A stretch of DNA of 64,000 nucleotides from Chitinophagaceae bacterium (GTDB lineage: Bacteria; Bacteroidota; Bacteroidia; Chitinophagales; Chitinophagaceae), in NCBI GenBank assembly GCA_004322425.1, contig SCVJ01000022.1, positions 28,064 through 92,063 of the forward strand. The letters are read 5' to 3'. Every line of letters starts with the position of its first letter. The stretch's first letter is position 1. Below, piece after piece: positions 8,520 to 18,771 of this stretch. The notes below the pieces were generated by a model that ran no database searches, had not been told where the DNA came from, and worked only from the letters and a program-made list of their open reading frames with translations. The translations under genes and the position numbers were made by a program.

Positions 8520-11500
8520 TTAGTAAGAAAGCTTAATAAATTTTTTAGTCACTAGTTTTTGATTATTAATCAATTTCAAAATATAAATTCCCTGCAACCA
8601 ATTTTGAAGGCTTATTACTTTAACCTGCAAAACAGAGGCCGTACGATAAGGTTGCATTCGGTGAATTAGTTTTCCGTTTATATCTGATATTTCAATTTGA
8701 ACCGAACCAGCTTCTGGTTTAAAGCTTACCATTAACTCATGAATTGCGGGATTGGGTAATATCTTCAAACTAATATTTTCAGCGTTAATGGGTATCAACC
8801 CTGTTATCCCAGCAGGCATTAATAAACGACTCATTACTGGATAATGATCGGTAGTTGTGCTACCGTAGTTGGGAATCCACGATTCAACTTCTTTTACCAA
8901 TTTGGTAGATCTTAAAATTACATCTTGAGAAACTTCATTCGATATTACAAAATGGTCAATTACTTCTGGATAGCTTATGGTTGATGATAATCCAGCCAAA
9001 CTAATGGGCATCGATAAAGCTTTGTAATGATCTGCATCTGTAGAATCTTTAATTAGATCATCATACGATGAAATTGGAGGAGCTACTCCAACGGCGATTG
9101 TTACATCAATATCGTCATTAAAATCTCCTAAAATCACAACTCGAGAGCTGTTGAATTGCGCATCCAAACTGTCTTTAAGTTCTTTTACTCCATCTTTTCT
9201 TCGTTGATAATCGCTTAAAGTACTTCCAGCTTTTCCATGAAGCATAACGAAATAATATTTTTTTGAAGCAGTTCCATTTACAATGTCTGCTTCCATAAGA
9301 TAGGGAACTCGGCCACTAGCCCAATTGCTGCTGGCTGCAGTGCTGCTTTTTAGTAATCCACGGAATTTTACATTTGAAACAGAAGCAGTTTTGTAAATAA
9401 ATGCAAGTTTTTGTCCATTAGCATAATTACTACTTGAAGGATCGGGGGCATTGGAACAATAATCCGACACTTTATAAGAATATCCACTCAAAGAATTGGT
9501 AAGGTTCATAAGCCTTGTTGTATCTACTATTTCACAAAGGGCATAAATATCTGCTTGAAGGCTATCCATTACTCTTTTAACATTTGCTTGTTGCAAATTA
9601 TTATCTGCTGGCCCGTTTGAAGCACTGCCAAACCATTCAAGATTCCAGTTTACAATATCGATGGTTGATGCTGCAGAATAACTATTGCCAACAACTTCAA
9701 TTTTATTTGTGTTTAATCCGTTTGAACTATTAAAATTTAAATAACCTGTTGTTACTGTATTATTAGCGGTGGGAGTGAATCGAATAAATGCTGTTTTATA
9801 ACCCGCTGATAATTCTGTTGGGTCAAATGAAATACTATTACTGAACGAGATATTATCTTTTGATAACTGAAATGATGTCGGGGCAGTTATTGAAATGTTG
9901 TTTGCAAAATTTATACCTACAAATTGAAATAGCTTTGAAGGAGAAGAATTACCAAACAATATATAGTCCCAATTAAAAATTGGTTGTAATGTCTGTAATG
10001 CAAATAAAGGAGCTGTGGTTGCGTTTCTGATTGCAAAGTCATCAATAGTCCAACGAGCGGCTGCTACAATTGATGAAGTATATTTTATTGCAATATATGT
10101 ATTGGTTGATTTGAAGTTTACAAGATTGATACTATCTACCAAAGTCCAGACATCACTATTTTCAAGCGGTAAAATAATACTAATTGGAGTCCATGTAGCT
10201 GCGCTAGGATTTCCAGTGCCATTGTACGTGGTGGAAGCCAAAAGCTCAATTCTATTTCCTGCGTATTTTGTTCTAGCTCTAAAAGAAAGTATTGGAATAT
10301 TGTAGTTGCTCAAGTTCATGGATGGAGAAATTAACCAATCTTCGTTGATAGCGGGCCCTGATGGATTTACAAATCCACTCATTTGCACGCCATTCGAATT
10401 ATTATATCCGTAAGTAGTGCATTTCCAAATACTATCTCCAGTAAAACTATACTGAGCCCATCCACTTCCAGGAACTCCATAAGAAACACAACTGTCGAAA
10501 TTATAAGAGTAAGGAGTAATGTTATTACCTGTTGTAAACTGCCAAGTAGTATTATCAGTAAATCCAGCAAAATTATTTCCGGCAAGATCTCGAAATGCAC
10601 CGGTAAGAACTTGAACGTAATACAAAGTATTTGGCGACAATCCCGAAACAGGAATTATTCCCTCATTCCCATTGGTGCTTGCACCAGTTTGTGCATTAAT
10701 TGAAAACACAGTTGCATTATCGCTAAATTTTTTTACAATTATCAAATTGTTGCCGGTTTGAACTGGCTCATTAAAAATAATTTTAAGAATTGGAGTCAAG
10801 CTAATATTTGTGGCGCCGGTATTGGGAATAAACCCAGTTGCGCTCGGAGGAGTCACATCGGGTGCTGCAGTTTCAAAATTCCAATTGCCTTCTGTAATGC
10901 CGGCAAAATTATTTCCTGCAACATCTTTAAAAGCACCAACCGGAATAATTACTCGATATTGTTTATTATTTAATAAAGTAGCTGCAATTGTTGCTGAGTC
11001 ATTGATTATAGCTACTGCAGTACTGGCAACATCAATTAGTTGTTGCGTATTGTCGGTCATATTTTTTACAGTAATATTTCCGGTTCCTTTTTGGATAAGT
11101 TCAGAAAATTTAATTTGAAGTGGGAAAAAAATTGAGGCATTTAAAGCATTGTGTACTGGCGATAATGTAACTGCAGTTGGTGGGGTAACATCTGCAAAAC
11201 TTGAATAGTTTAAAGTAAAATCATCTATACTTGAAGAAGGTCTGTTACCACTTCCTGTTGAAGCTGCAAGCGTTACTATTCTTATCCAAACGTTTTGTGA
11301 TTTATTATCAAGGGCTGTACCAAAATTTACTGTTACTGTATTGTTTGTAAAAAGACTATTGCCCGTTACTAATGGAGTTGGTGAACTTGTTACAGCTATA
11401 AAGGTGGAGGGGGAAGTTCCGATGCCATAATCCACAAGCCAAGTAGTGGTTCGTGGAGAAGAATTATCGAGCGATTGAATTTTAAAACTAAGATTGAAGG

Positions 11501-11888
11501 CTTGCAAATTTGTTGTATTCGTTAATTGAAATACAAAGGCTCCGCCCGGATCTCCAATGGATCCTGTTTGTCGAAGTCCAAGAGAGCGGTTTGTGCTGTT
11601 ATTTTGCTCCGTTGCCGTAGAACTGGCGTTTAATCCAGTTGCGGATGCAAAATTTTTAAAAGCACCCGAAGTATTATTCCAAACAATTGCAGCATTGCTA
11701 AAAGTTGCTACTGTTCCAATAACAGTGGCCGTAGCTCCAGTTCTTACAGAAATTCCATTTGGTAAACCTGACGTTCCAATAGTATCAAAATTTTGTGAAT
11801 AAGCAGTACCTGATAAAGTAATTTGCCCAAAAGCTGATGTAAATGAAATGAATATCAAAAAGCTGATGCCTAATATTTTATTTTTCAT
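8520..11888 (-). CDS. Secreted multidomain protein: Ig-like (Big_5) domains, choice-of-anchor domain, endonuclease/exonuclease/phosphatase domain, T9SS type A sorting signal
   Basis: Signal peptide; two DVTPPTAV...FSEL/FNEPVQ modules; NWNLEWFG...DIYALCEIVD...ILGDFNDDID...TDHYPVMS (EEP nuclease motifs); C-terminus LPNPAIHELMVSF...IEISDINGKLIHR...GIYILKLINNQKLVTKKFIKL. Confidence 0.88.
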   Translation of the reverse strand: MKNKILGISFLIFISFTSAFGQITLSGTAYSQNFDTIGTSGLPNGISVRTGATATVIGTVATFSNAAIVWNNTSGAFKNFASATGLNASSTATEQNNSTNRSLGLRQTGSIGDPGGAFVFQLTNTTNLQAFNLSFKIQSLDNSSPRTTTWLVDYGIGTSPSTFIAVTSSPTPLVTGNSLFTNNTVTVNFGTALDNKSQNVWIRIVTLAASTGSGNRPSSSIDDFTLNYSSFADVTPPTAVTLSPVHNALNASIFFPLQIKFSELIQKGTGNITVKNMTDNTQQLIDVASTAVAIINDSATIAATLLNNKQYRVIIPVGAFKDVAGNNFAGITEGNWNFETAAPDVTPPSATGFIPNTGATNISLTPILKIIFNEPVQTGNNLIIVKKFSDNATVFSINAQTGASTNGNEGIIPVSGLSPNTLYYVQVLTGAFRDLAGNNFAGFTDNTTWQFTTGNNITPYSYNFDSCVSYGVPGSGWAQYSFTGDSIWKCTTYGYNNSNGVQMSGFVNPSGPAINEDWLISPSMNLSNYNIPILSFRARTKYAGNRIELLASTTYNGTGNPSAATWTPISIILPLENSDVWTLVDSINLVNFKSTNTYIAIKYTSSIVAAARWTIDDFAIRNATTAPLFALQTLQPIFNWDYILFGNSSPSKLFQFVGINFANNISITAPTSFQLSKDNISFSNSISFDPTELSAGYKTAFIRFTPTANNTVTTGYLNFNSSNGLNTNKIEVVGNSYSAASTIDIVNWNLEWFGSASNGPADNNLQQANVKRVMDSLQADIYALCEIVDTTRLMNLTNSLSGYSYKVSDYCSNAPDPSSSNYANGQKLAFIYKTASVSNVKFRGLLKSSTAASSNWASGRVPYLMEADIVNGTASKKYYFVMLHGKAGSTLSDYQRRKDGVKELKDSLDAQFNSSRVVILGDFNDDIDVTIAVGVAPPISSYDDLIKDSTDADHYKALSMPISLAGLSSTISYPEVIDHFVISNEVSQDVILRSTKLVKEVESWIPNYGSTTTDHYPVMSRLLMPAGITGLIPINAENISLKILPNPAIHELMVSFKPEAGSVQIEISDINGKLIHRMQPYRTASVLQVKVISLQNWLQGIYILKLINNQKLVTKKFIKLSY

Positions 11889-11930
11889 AAGTAGGTTTGA
11901 TTTGTAAAACTAGAGGTTGGTATTTTGAAA

Positions 11931-11961
11931 TCAAGGTAATGAGTATTAACAGTATAACAAA
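11931..11961 (-). promoter_or_regulatory. Probable promoter for the secreted nuclease gene
   Basis: Minus strand TTTG - 19 nt - TACCTTGA (one mismatch to TAnnTTTG) about 45 nt upstream of the ATG. Confidence 0.4.
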
Positions 11962-11977
11962 TTTGGATTACCTGTTT

Positions 11978-13675
11978 TTATTCACACAATCTAAAATCAA
12001 TAACTTTTAGCTGAAGAGATTTGTTTCCATTAAATTCATTCTCTTCAATTTTAAAAACTACATCCACTGGTTTTTTCATTTGTAAAATTGGAAATTTTTC
12101 TGCCAAATGAAAACCAATTCCTGTAAGGGTAACCTGATTTTGTTTTAATGAAAAGCGTATGTGTTCCTCTTTTACAATTTTAGAAAATCCGCTGTCCATA
12201 ACATTTTTTACAATAAAAACAGGACGAAGATTATCCGGCCCAAAGGGTTCCATCTGTTGAATAACATTGTAGAAAGGCCAAGTAATATCACTCAAACTTA
12301 TTTCTGCATCAATAACAATTTCAGGAATTAATAATTCTGGTGTAATAGTGGCGCTAACCACTTCTTCAAATTTATTACTGAAAGCTACAACTTGGTTGAC
12401 ATCCATTGTTAAACCGGCTGCTGCAAAGTGGCCGCCATAATTTACCAAATATTCTTTACAAGCATAAATGGCATTATATAAATTGAAGCCGGGTACACTG
12501 CGTGCGCTGCCGGTTGCAAAATTTCCTGATTGTGTGAGCACAATCGTTGGGCGAAAATAATTTTCTATTAATCGAGATGCTACAATTCCTACAACACCTT
12601 TGTGCCAATGAGGCTGGAATAATACAGTTGAATTTCGAGTAATATAATTTTGATTCTCTTTTATCAATGAAAGTGCTTCATTTGTTATATTTTTTTCTAC
12701 TTCTTTTCTGTCTTTGTTATCGCTATTTAATTGTTCAGCAAAATCGAGAGCTTCTTCATAAGTTTCAGCAATAAAAAGTTGCACTGCTTTTTTCGCATCA
12801 TCCATTCTTCCCGCTGCATTTACTCTTGGCGAAATAATAAATACCAAAGTATTGATGTGCAACTCTTTGGTCACTCCACTTAAAAAATACAATGCTTTAA
12901 TCCCATTGTTTGGATTTTTATTTGCTTTTTGCAAACCGTAAAAAGCCAACACGCGATTTTCGCCACTCATGGAAACAATGTCTGCAGCAATAGCTGTAGC
13001 CAGCAAATCAATATCTTCAAAAAGTTCTTCATCGGTTATTGAAAGGGTATCAGCAAGCGCCGACATCAGTTTGAAAGTAACACCGCAGCCGCATAAATCT
13101 TTAAAAGGGTACGGGCAATCTATTTGTTTTGGATTAAGTATGGCAACTGCCGGTGGTAATTGATCATCCGGCAAATGGTGATCACAAACAATAAAATCAA
13201 TTCCTAATTCTTTGGCATAAGCAATCAATTCAATCGATTTTATTCCACAGTCAAGAGAAATGATTAATGTAAAATTATTGTCTTTTGCAAAATCAATTCC
13301 TGCTTTGCTGATACCGTATCCTTCTCTATAGCGATGAGGAATATAAAAATCAATGTCGGTATAATTTCTTTTAAGAAATCGATAAAGTAATGCTACCGAA
13401 GTAGTTCCATCAACATCATAATCGCCATATATAAGAATTTTTTCATTTTTTTTTATGGCATCTAGAATTCTGTCCACGGCCAACGGCATATCTTTCATCA
13501 ACCAAGGTGAGTGTAGTTCTTGTAGCTGTGGTCTGAAAAATTTTCTTGCTACATCAAAAATTTCAATACCTCGTTGCACTAAAATTTGGCAAATGATGGG
13601 ATGGATTTTCAGAGATTGTTGAAGCGGTTCAATTTTTTTTTTGTCGGCCGATAAAAGTTTCCATCTTTTTTGCAT
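11978..13675 (-). CDS. recJ: Single-stranded-DNA-specific exonuclease RecJ
   Basis: ILIYGDYDVDGTTSVALLYRFL, VCDHHLPDD (DHH), SPRVNAAGRMDDAKKAV, YGGHFAAAGLTM (DHHA1). Confidence 0.97.
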   Translation of the reverse strand: MQKRWKLLSADKKKIEPLQQSLKIHPIICQILVQRGIEIFDVARKFFRPQLQELHSPWLMKDMPLAVDRILDAIKKNEKILIYGDYDVDGTTSVALLYRFLKRNYTDIDFYIPHRYREGYGISKAGIDFAKDNNFTLIISLDCGIKSIELIAYAKELGIDFIVCDHHLPDDQLPPAVAILNPKQIDCPYPFKDLCGCGVTFKLMSALADTLSITDEELFEDIDLLATAIAADIVSMSGENRVLAFYGLQKANKNPNNGIKALYFLSGVTKELHINTLVFIISPRVNAAGRMDDAKKAVQLFIAETYEEALDFAEQLNSDNKDRKEVEKNITNEALSLIKENQNYITRNSTVLFQPHWHKGVVGIVASRLIENYFRPTIVLTQSGNFATGSARSVPGFNLYNAIYACKEYLVNYGGHFAAAGLTMDVNQVVAFSNKFEEVVSATITPELLIPEIVIDAEISLSDITWPFYNVIQQMEPFGPDNLRPVFIVKNVMDSGFSKIVKEEHIRFSLKQNQVTLTGIGFHLAEKFPILQMKKPVDVVFKIEENEFNGNKSLQLKVIDFRLCE

Positions 13676-13704
13676 GATTCAAAATTTCAGTTGAAAAAGA
13701 AAAA

Positions 13705-14667
13705 CTAATATTTTCTATCTTTTACAAAATCAACCAACTCTTCCAATCCTTTACGAATTTCATTGTCGGGGAATTGATGCAGTATTGCCTTTGCGGCCAA
13801 ATAAAATTCATTCATTTTATCCGTTGCATATTGAATGCCTCCTGAAGCAGATACTATTTCCGCAACTTTTTTTACATGTGCGCTGCTGTTGTTTTTATTT
13901 TTAATGATGTTGATGATTTCTCTTTTTTCGGTTTTTGAACAATTTTGTAAAGTATAAATCAGCGGTAAGGTTAATTTTTTTTCTTTGATATCATTACCCG
14001 TTGGTTTCCCAATTTTATTGGAAGCGTAATCGAATAAATCGTCTTTCAGCTGAAAAGCCATTCCGGCATTTTCTCCAAACAAACGAAGTTGCTCTGTTTC
14101 TGCATCATTTTTTCCAGTAGACCAAGCTCCGGCAGCGCAAGCCGAAGCCAGCAATGACGCAGTTTTTGAGCGAATTATTTCATAATAAACAGATTCTTCT
14201 ATATTGAAAGTTCTAGCTTTTTCTAATTGAAGTAATTCTCCTTCACTCATTTTTTTAACCGCATCGGAAAGGATATGTAAAATTTTATAATCATTATTTT
14301 CCAACGATAAAAGAAGTCCTTTTGCTAAAAGAAAATCCCCGATTAATACAGAGGCCTTTGTTTTCCATAATGCGTAAACCGAGAAAAATCCTCTTCGTTC
14401 ATTTGCATCATCTACTACATCATCGTGAACTAAAGTAGCAGTATGTAAAATTTCAACAAGTGTGGCGGCTCGATAGGAACTTTCGTTTAATAATCCACAA
14501 AGTTTTGCAGACAAAAGAACAAACAAAGGACGCAGCTGTTTGCCTTTCCTTTTTACAACATAACGCATGATACGATCAAGCAATGGAGCATTTGTTTTTA
14601 CTGCTTCTTTGAAAAAATGGTCAAAAGTTTGCAGTTCGGTATCGATAATTCCAGTAGGTAGGTTCAT
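13705..14667 (-). CDS. Polyprenyl synthetase family protein
   Basis: GKQLRP, LVHDDVVDDANERRG (first Asp-rich motif), FQLKDDLFDYASNKIGKPTGNDIKEKKLTLPLIY (second Asp-rich motif). Confidence 0.95.
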   Translation of the reverse strand: MNLPTGIIDTELQTFDHFFKEAVKTNAPLLDRIMRYVVKRKGKQLRPLFVLLSAKLCGLLNESSYRAATLVEILHTATLVHDDVVDDANERRGFFSVYALWKTKASVLIGDFLLAKGLLLSLENNDYKILHILSDAVKKMSEGELLQLEKARTFNIEESVYYEIIRSKTASLLASACAAGAWSTGKNDAETEQLRLFGENAGMAFQLKDDLFDYASNKIGKPTGNDIKEKKLTLPLIYTLQNCSKTEKREIINIIKNKNNSSAHVKKVAEIVSASGGIQYATDKMNEFYLAAKAILHQFPDNEIRKGLEELVDFVKDRKY

Positions 14668-14785
14668 AAGTATTGCGAAGCAAGATACGGCACTAAATTT
14701 TTAAACTATTGTAAAAATCCACTTTGTAATGATAGTAAAGCAGCAATTTGAGAATTAGTAGCTGATAAATTAAGGGGGATAAAAA

Positions 14786-14816
14786 TTTGGTTATTAAGCT
14801 TCAACACATAACTTTG
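14786..14816 (+). promoter_or_regulatory. Bacteroidetes-type promoter for the OmpA-family gene
   Basis: TTTG (14786-14789), 19 nt, TAACTTTG (14809-14816): consensus spacing; ATG at 14865. Confidence 0.7.
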
Positions 14817-14864
14817 TTCTCGATTACTATTCATTAAACCCTTATTTAAAATTAAATAAAGATC

Positions 14865-16439
14865 ATGAAAATGAAAAAACAAATAGCTCTATTAGGTATT
14901 TTTTGCCTATTAGTTATTAGCAGTTTTGCCCAAATTGATGTAAAAGACTCTTCAGTTATTGCTTCTAAAAATTTACCGCAGTTCACTCAATTTATGAATG
15001 GAGTGTATAACTATCCGGCAAAACCAAGAGATCAATTTGAAGTTGGTGTTAAGCTTGGCTATTTTAATGTAAATGGTGACGTTGCTTCTTTGCCTTCTTT
15101 TGGTTTTGGAGCGCATATCAGAAAATCATTGGGATATGTTTTTTCAATTCGCGCAAACTATACATACGGCATTGCTAAAGGTTTAGACTGGAAAAATAAA
15201 TTTCGCAACACTTCTAATCCGGCTTGGACTGCTTATCCTGTTGGATACAATATTTTTCATAATTATAAATCACAGTTCAGCGACTTTTCTGTTGATGGAA
15301 TAATTTCATTAAACAATATTCAATTTCACAAACAGAGTTCTAAGTTCAATGCTTATATATTCGGTGGATTTGGTATAACATACTACAGCACAAATGTTGA
15401 TGCTTTAAACGCATCAGGTACTACCTACAATTTTTCAAGCATAACTACGGGAAATGATTATGACAAAAGAAAAGATACCAGAAAAGCGTTAAAGAATCTT
15501 TTGGATGGTAATTATGAAACTCTAGCTGAAGGCCATAAAGATCGTAGTTCTATGACGCCTACAATTCATGTAGGAGCAGGTTTTGCTTATAAAATTAATA
15601 ATAAAATAAATCTTGCTGTTGAAAATAAATTCACAACTACAAACGATGATTTATTAGATGGACAGCGTTGGTACACTTCCAATATTTTAACTGCTGAATT
15701 TGATACTTATAACTTTTTAAGCGTTGGCTTAAATATTAATTTAGGTGCAAAATCAGTTGAACCACTTTGGTGGATTAATCCATTGGATTATGCGTACGGA
15801 GAAATTCGTAACCCTCGTTTGATGCGTTTACCAAAACCTACATTGCCTGATAGCGATGGAGATGGCGTAACTGATCAATTTGATTTAGAGCAAACACCAC
15901 AAGGTTGCCCTGTAGATAGCCATGGTGTAAGCAAGGATACTGACGGAGATGGAGTTCCTGATTGTAAAGACAAAGAACTTATTACTCCTACTTATTGCCA
16001 ACCAGTTGATGCTGATGGCGTTGGTAAATGTCCTTGTATTGAAGGTTGTGCTCCAGTACTTCCTCCTCCTCCAACTTGCGGACAATTATTGGGCGCATTG
16101 CCAAATGTAATGTTTGCCAAAAATTCTTCTAAATTAACTGAAGACGCTACTCGTTTATTAGCTGTTGTTGCAGATCGTATGAGAAATAACCCAAATTGTA
16201 AAGTGGTTATTATTGGCTATTGCGCTGGAAACAAACATGAGCAACAAAGAAGTTGGGATAGAGTAGAATCTATTACAGGTTATTTAGTAGAAAAAGAAGG
16301 TGTAAGTAGAGATCGTATCATCTTCAAATATGGCGAAGAAGGTGGAGATTGCGATACGGTTGATATTCGTTCGGCTAATGATGGAGAAGAAGGCGTAAAT
16401 GCTGTTCCAGCTCCTCATCCTAATTTGAGAAAAAACTAA
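14865..16439 (+). CDS. OmpA-family outer membrane protein with thrombospondin type-3-like Ca-binding repeats and a divergent Cys-rich OmpA domain
   Basis: Signal peptide; beta-barrel-like N half; DSDGDGVTDQFD / DTDGDGVPDCKDKE; OmpA-like C-terminus VMFAKNSSKLTEDATRLLAVVADRMRNNP...RSWDRVESITGYLVEKEGVSRDRI. Confidence 0.85.
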   Translation: MKMKKQIALLGIFCLLVISSFAQIDVKDSSVIASKNLPQFTQFMNGVYNYPAKPRDQFEVGVKLGYFNVNGDVASLPSFGFGAHIRKSLGYVFSIRANYTYGIAKGLDWKNKFRNTSNPAWTAYPVGYNIFHNYKSQFSDFSVDGIISLNNIQFHKQSSKFNAYIFGGFGITYYSTNVDALNASGTTYNFSSITTGNDYDKRKDTRKALKNLLDGNYETLAEGHKDRSSMTPTIHVGAGFAYKINNKINLAVENKFTTTNDDLLDGQRWYTSNILTAEFDTYNFLSVGLNINLGAKSVEPLWWINPLDYAYGEIRNPRLMRLPKPTLPDSDGDGVTDQFDLEQTPQGCPVDSHGVSKDTDGDGVPDCKDKELITPTYCQPVDADGVGKCPCIEGCAPVLPPPPTCGQLLGALPNVMFAKNSSKLTEDATRLLAVVADRMRNNPNCKVVIIGYCAGNKHEQQRSWDRVESITGYLVEKEGVSRDRIIFKYGEEGGDCDTVDIRSANDGEEGVNAVPAPHPNLRKN

Positions 16440-16460
16440 GAAAAATATTTTATAATAAGT

Positions 16461-16487
16461 AAGCCCTCTAAATCAGAGGGCTTTTTT
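16461..16487 (+). terminator. Intrinsic terminator
   Basis: AAGCCCTCT-aaatc-AGAGGGCTT followed by a T run, 22 bp after the OmpA-family stop. Confidence 0.85.
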
Positions 16488-16584
16488 GTTATTTAAACTG
16501 CAAATGAGAAATATACTTTATGGAAATCTTAACCAAAATAAGAAGCAACGGTATTATTTTTAACTCATTTTTGCCGGAATAAAC

Positions 16585-16592
16585 TATCTTTG
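16585..16592 (+). promoter_or_regulatory. -7 box upstream of bamD
   Basis: TATCTTTG, 10 nt before the ATG at 16603. Confidence 0.5.
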
Positions 16593-16602
16593 CTCCCTTT
16601 TT

Positions 16603-17415
16603 ATGCGCAACGTCATTATTCTCCTTTTTGTTATAAGTTTAAGTGGTTGTCATGGATTCAATAAGATATTGAAAAACCCTGATGCTGACTTTAAACTGCG
16701 TAATGCTGAACAGTTTTATGCAAAGAAAAAATATTTGTTAGCCCAACAGCTTTTCGAAGATGTAATTCCTTTTTTTAAAGGGAGGCCTGAGTTTGAAGAT
16801 ATTGCTTACAAATATGCCTATTGTGCATACTTACAGAAAGATTATTTGAGCGCCGAAAGTCTTTTTAAAAGTTATTTAGAAAATTTTCCAAACAGTCCTC
16901 GATCTGAGGAGGTTGATTATATGAGAGCCTATACTTTTTATATGCAATCACCAAAGTTTTCATTAGATCAAGCCAATACTTTAAAAGCAATGGGGATGAT
17001 GCAGAGTTTCATAATTACTCATCCAGGTTCTCCTCGCAATAAAGAAGCTAACTCTTTAATTGATATTTGCCGTGCAAAATTGGAAGAAAAGGATTTTACC
17101 AATGCTCAATTATATTTTGATTTAGGGCAATTTCGGGCCGCGGGTGTAGCTTTTACAAGTTTAATAAATGAGTTTCCTGAATCAGATAAATCCGATGAAT
17201 ATAAATGGATGGTAATAAAATCCTATTATAAATTTGCTGAATTGAGTGTAGAGGAAAAAAAGCTTGAAAGGTTTGAGCAAGTAATTAGTGAATGTAATGA
17301 TTTTAGTGATCGTTTTCCCGATAGCAAATGGATGAAAGAAGTTGAACAATTTTTAAATTTATCTCAAAACAATATTAAAAACATAAGCAATGAGCAAATT
17401 AAGACGCCATCTTAG
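16603..17415 (+). CDS. bamD: Outer membrane protein assembly factor BamD
   Basis: Lipoprotein signal (IISLSGCHGF-like); KNPDADFKLRNAEQFYAKKKYLLAQQLFEDVIPFFKGRPEFEDIAYKYAYC...SPRSEEVDYMRAYTFY (TPR). Confidence 0.9.
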   Translation: MRNVIILLFVISLSGCHGFNKILKNPDADFKLRNAEQFYAKKKYLLAQQLFEDVIPFFKGRPEFEDIAYKYAYCAYLQKDYLSAESLFKSYLENFPNSPRSEEVDYMRAYTFYMQSPKFSLDQANTLKAMGMMQSFIITHPGSPRNKEANSLIDICRAKLEEKDFTNAQLYFDLGQFRAAGVAFTSLINEFPESDKSDEYKWMVIKSYYKFAELSVEEKKLERFEQVISECNDFSDRFPDSKWMKEVEQFLNLSQNNIKNISNEQIKTPS

Positions 17416-17731
17416 TATTGGCACCAGCAACATCGTAGAAACACGCAGTCTGTCTGACCTTAAAGAAAAAACGGGCAATTTGTATGAGTCCATATCTATT
17501 ATTGGAAAAAGGGCGAACCAAATTAATATTTCTATGAAAGAAGAATTACATAGTAAGTTGGAAGAGTTTGCTAGCCATACAGATAGTTTAGAAGAAATTC
17601 ATGAAAACAAAGAGCAGATTGAAATTTCGAAAGCTTATGAAAGAATGCCCAATCCGGCTTTGCTAGCTACACAAGAATTTATGGATGAGCAAGTTTATTT
17701 CCGTAAACGCGAAAATGAAACTTTTAGCTAA
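17390..17731 (+). CDS. rpoZ: DNA-directed RNA polymerase omega-like subunit (Bacteroidetes RpoZ/Rpb6 type)
   Basis: TGNLYESISIIGKRANQINISMKEELHSKLEEF; position right after bamD. Confidence 0.8.
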   Translation: MSKLRRHLSIGTSNIVETRSLSDLKEKTGNLYESISIIGKRANQINISMKEELHSKLEEFASHTDSLEEIHENKEQIEISKAYERMPNPALLATQEFMDEQVYFRKRENETFS

Positions 17732-17759
17732 AATTCATTTCAAAGTAGTATAAAATTTT

Positions 17760-17786
17760 ACGTTCCTTTTTGGAACGTTTTTTTAT
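17760..17786 (+). terminator. Intrinsic terminator downstream of rpoZ
   Basis: ACGTTCC-ttttt-GGAACGT followed by a T run. Confidence 0.8.
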
Positions 17787-17847
17787 GGGTATTTTTGGAT
17801 AAGTTTGAAGAAATAATAAAATTATTTTTTTAATAAGCTAATTAAAC

Positions 17848-18771
17848 ATGCGTAGAAGCGTAGCACTATTATTTTATTTATTCGGTATAATAACTTCAGT
17901 TACAGCACAGGAGCTACAAGCTCGTATTATGGTTGTTGTTAATAAAGACAAAGTGGGAACGCAAGTGGATAGAAAAATTTTTCAAACACTTCAAAACTCA
18001 CTTAACAATTTTATCAATAATCGGAAATGGACAACCGACGTTTTTCAGCCAGCTGAAAAAATACAGTGCAATTTTTTATTAAACATTAATGAAGTTACCG
18101 AACAAAATGTTTATAAAGCTACGTTAACTATACAGGCAGCTCGCCCTGCATTTAATACTACTTATCAATGCCCTCTCATTAATTTTATCGACGACAATGT
18201 TTTTTTTCGTTATCAGGAATTTCAACCCATTGAATTTAATGAAAATAGAATTCAAGGAAACGATCCACTAGCTTCCAATTTATCGGCAATTATGGCGTAC
18301 TGGTCTTATATGATTTTAGGATTTGATTATGCTTCATTGTCTCTTCGTGGTGGAGATCCCTTTTTTGCAAAAGCTAATTTTATTGTCAATAATGCTCCAG
18401 AAAGAAATGGCATTAGCGGATGGAAAAATTATGAAAGTGTACGAAACAGATATTGGTTGTCAGAAAATTTAAGCAATAATCGATTTGCGCTGATTAATGA
18501 TGCTATCTTTTCTTATTACAGAACGGGTATGGATTTGTTTTACGAAAATGAAGAAGAAGGTAGAAATGGAATTTTTAACAGTTTAAGTTTTCTGAGCAGT
18601 TTGGATGTTGCTAATCCCAATTCTATGTTTGTTCAATTCTTTTTTCAAGGGAAAGCTGATGAAATTGTAAAAGTATTTAGCAAAGCAGACAAAGACATGA
18701 AAGACAGAGTGCTTGATTTACTTATGAAACTTGATGTTACCAATGCCAGAATTTACAACGATTTGAAATGA
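17848..18771 (+). CDS. DUF4835 family protein (PorD-type T9SS-associated)
   Basis: Signal peptide; LQARIMVVVNKDKV...FQTLQNSLNNFINNRKWTTDVFQPAEKIQCNFLLNI...DPLASNLSAIMAYWSYMILGFDYASLSLRGGDPFFAKA. Confidence 0.8.
   Translation: MRRSVALLFYLFGIITSVTAQELQARIMVVVNKDKVGTQVDRKIFQTLQNSLNNFINNRKWTTDVFQPAEKIQCNFLLNINEVTEQNVYKATLTIQAARPAFNTTYQCPLINFIDDNVFFRYQEFQPIEFNENRIQGNDPLASNLSAIMAYWSYMILGFDYASLSLRGGDPFFAKANFIVNNAPERNGISGWKNYESVRNRYWLSENLSNNRFALINDAIFSYYRTGMDLFYENEEEGRNGIFNSLSFLSSLDVANPNSMFVQFFFQGKADEIVKVFSKADKDMKDRVLDLLMKLDVTNARIYNDLK

Noticed and set aside
10015-11802. Several plus-strand ORFs (10015-10305, 10383-10703, 10810-11118, 11557-11802) and the minus-strand ORF 10379-10600
   Set aside because: All inside the 1122-aa secreted nuclease gene in other frames; no coherent domains.
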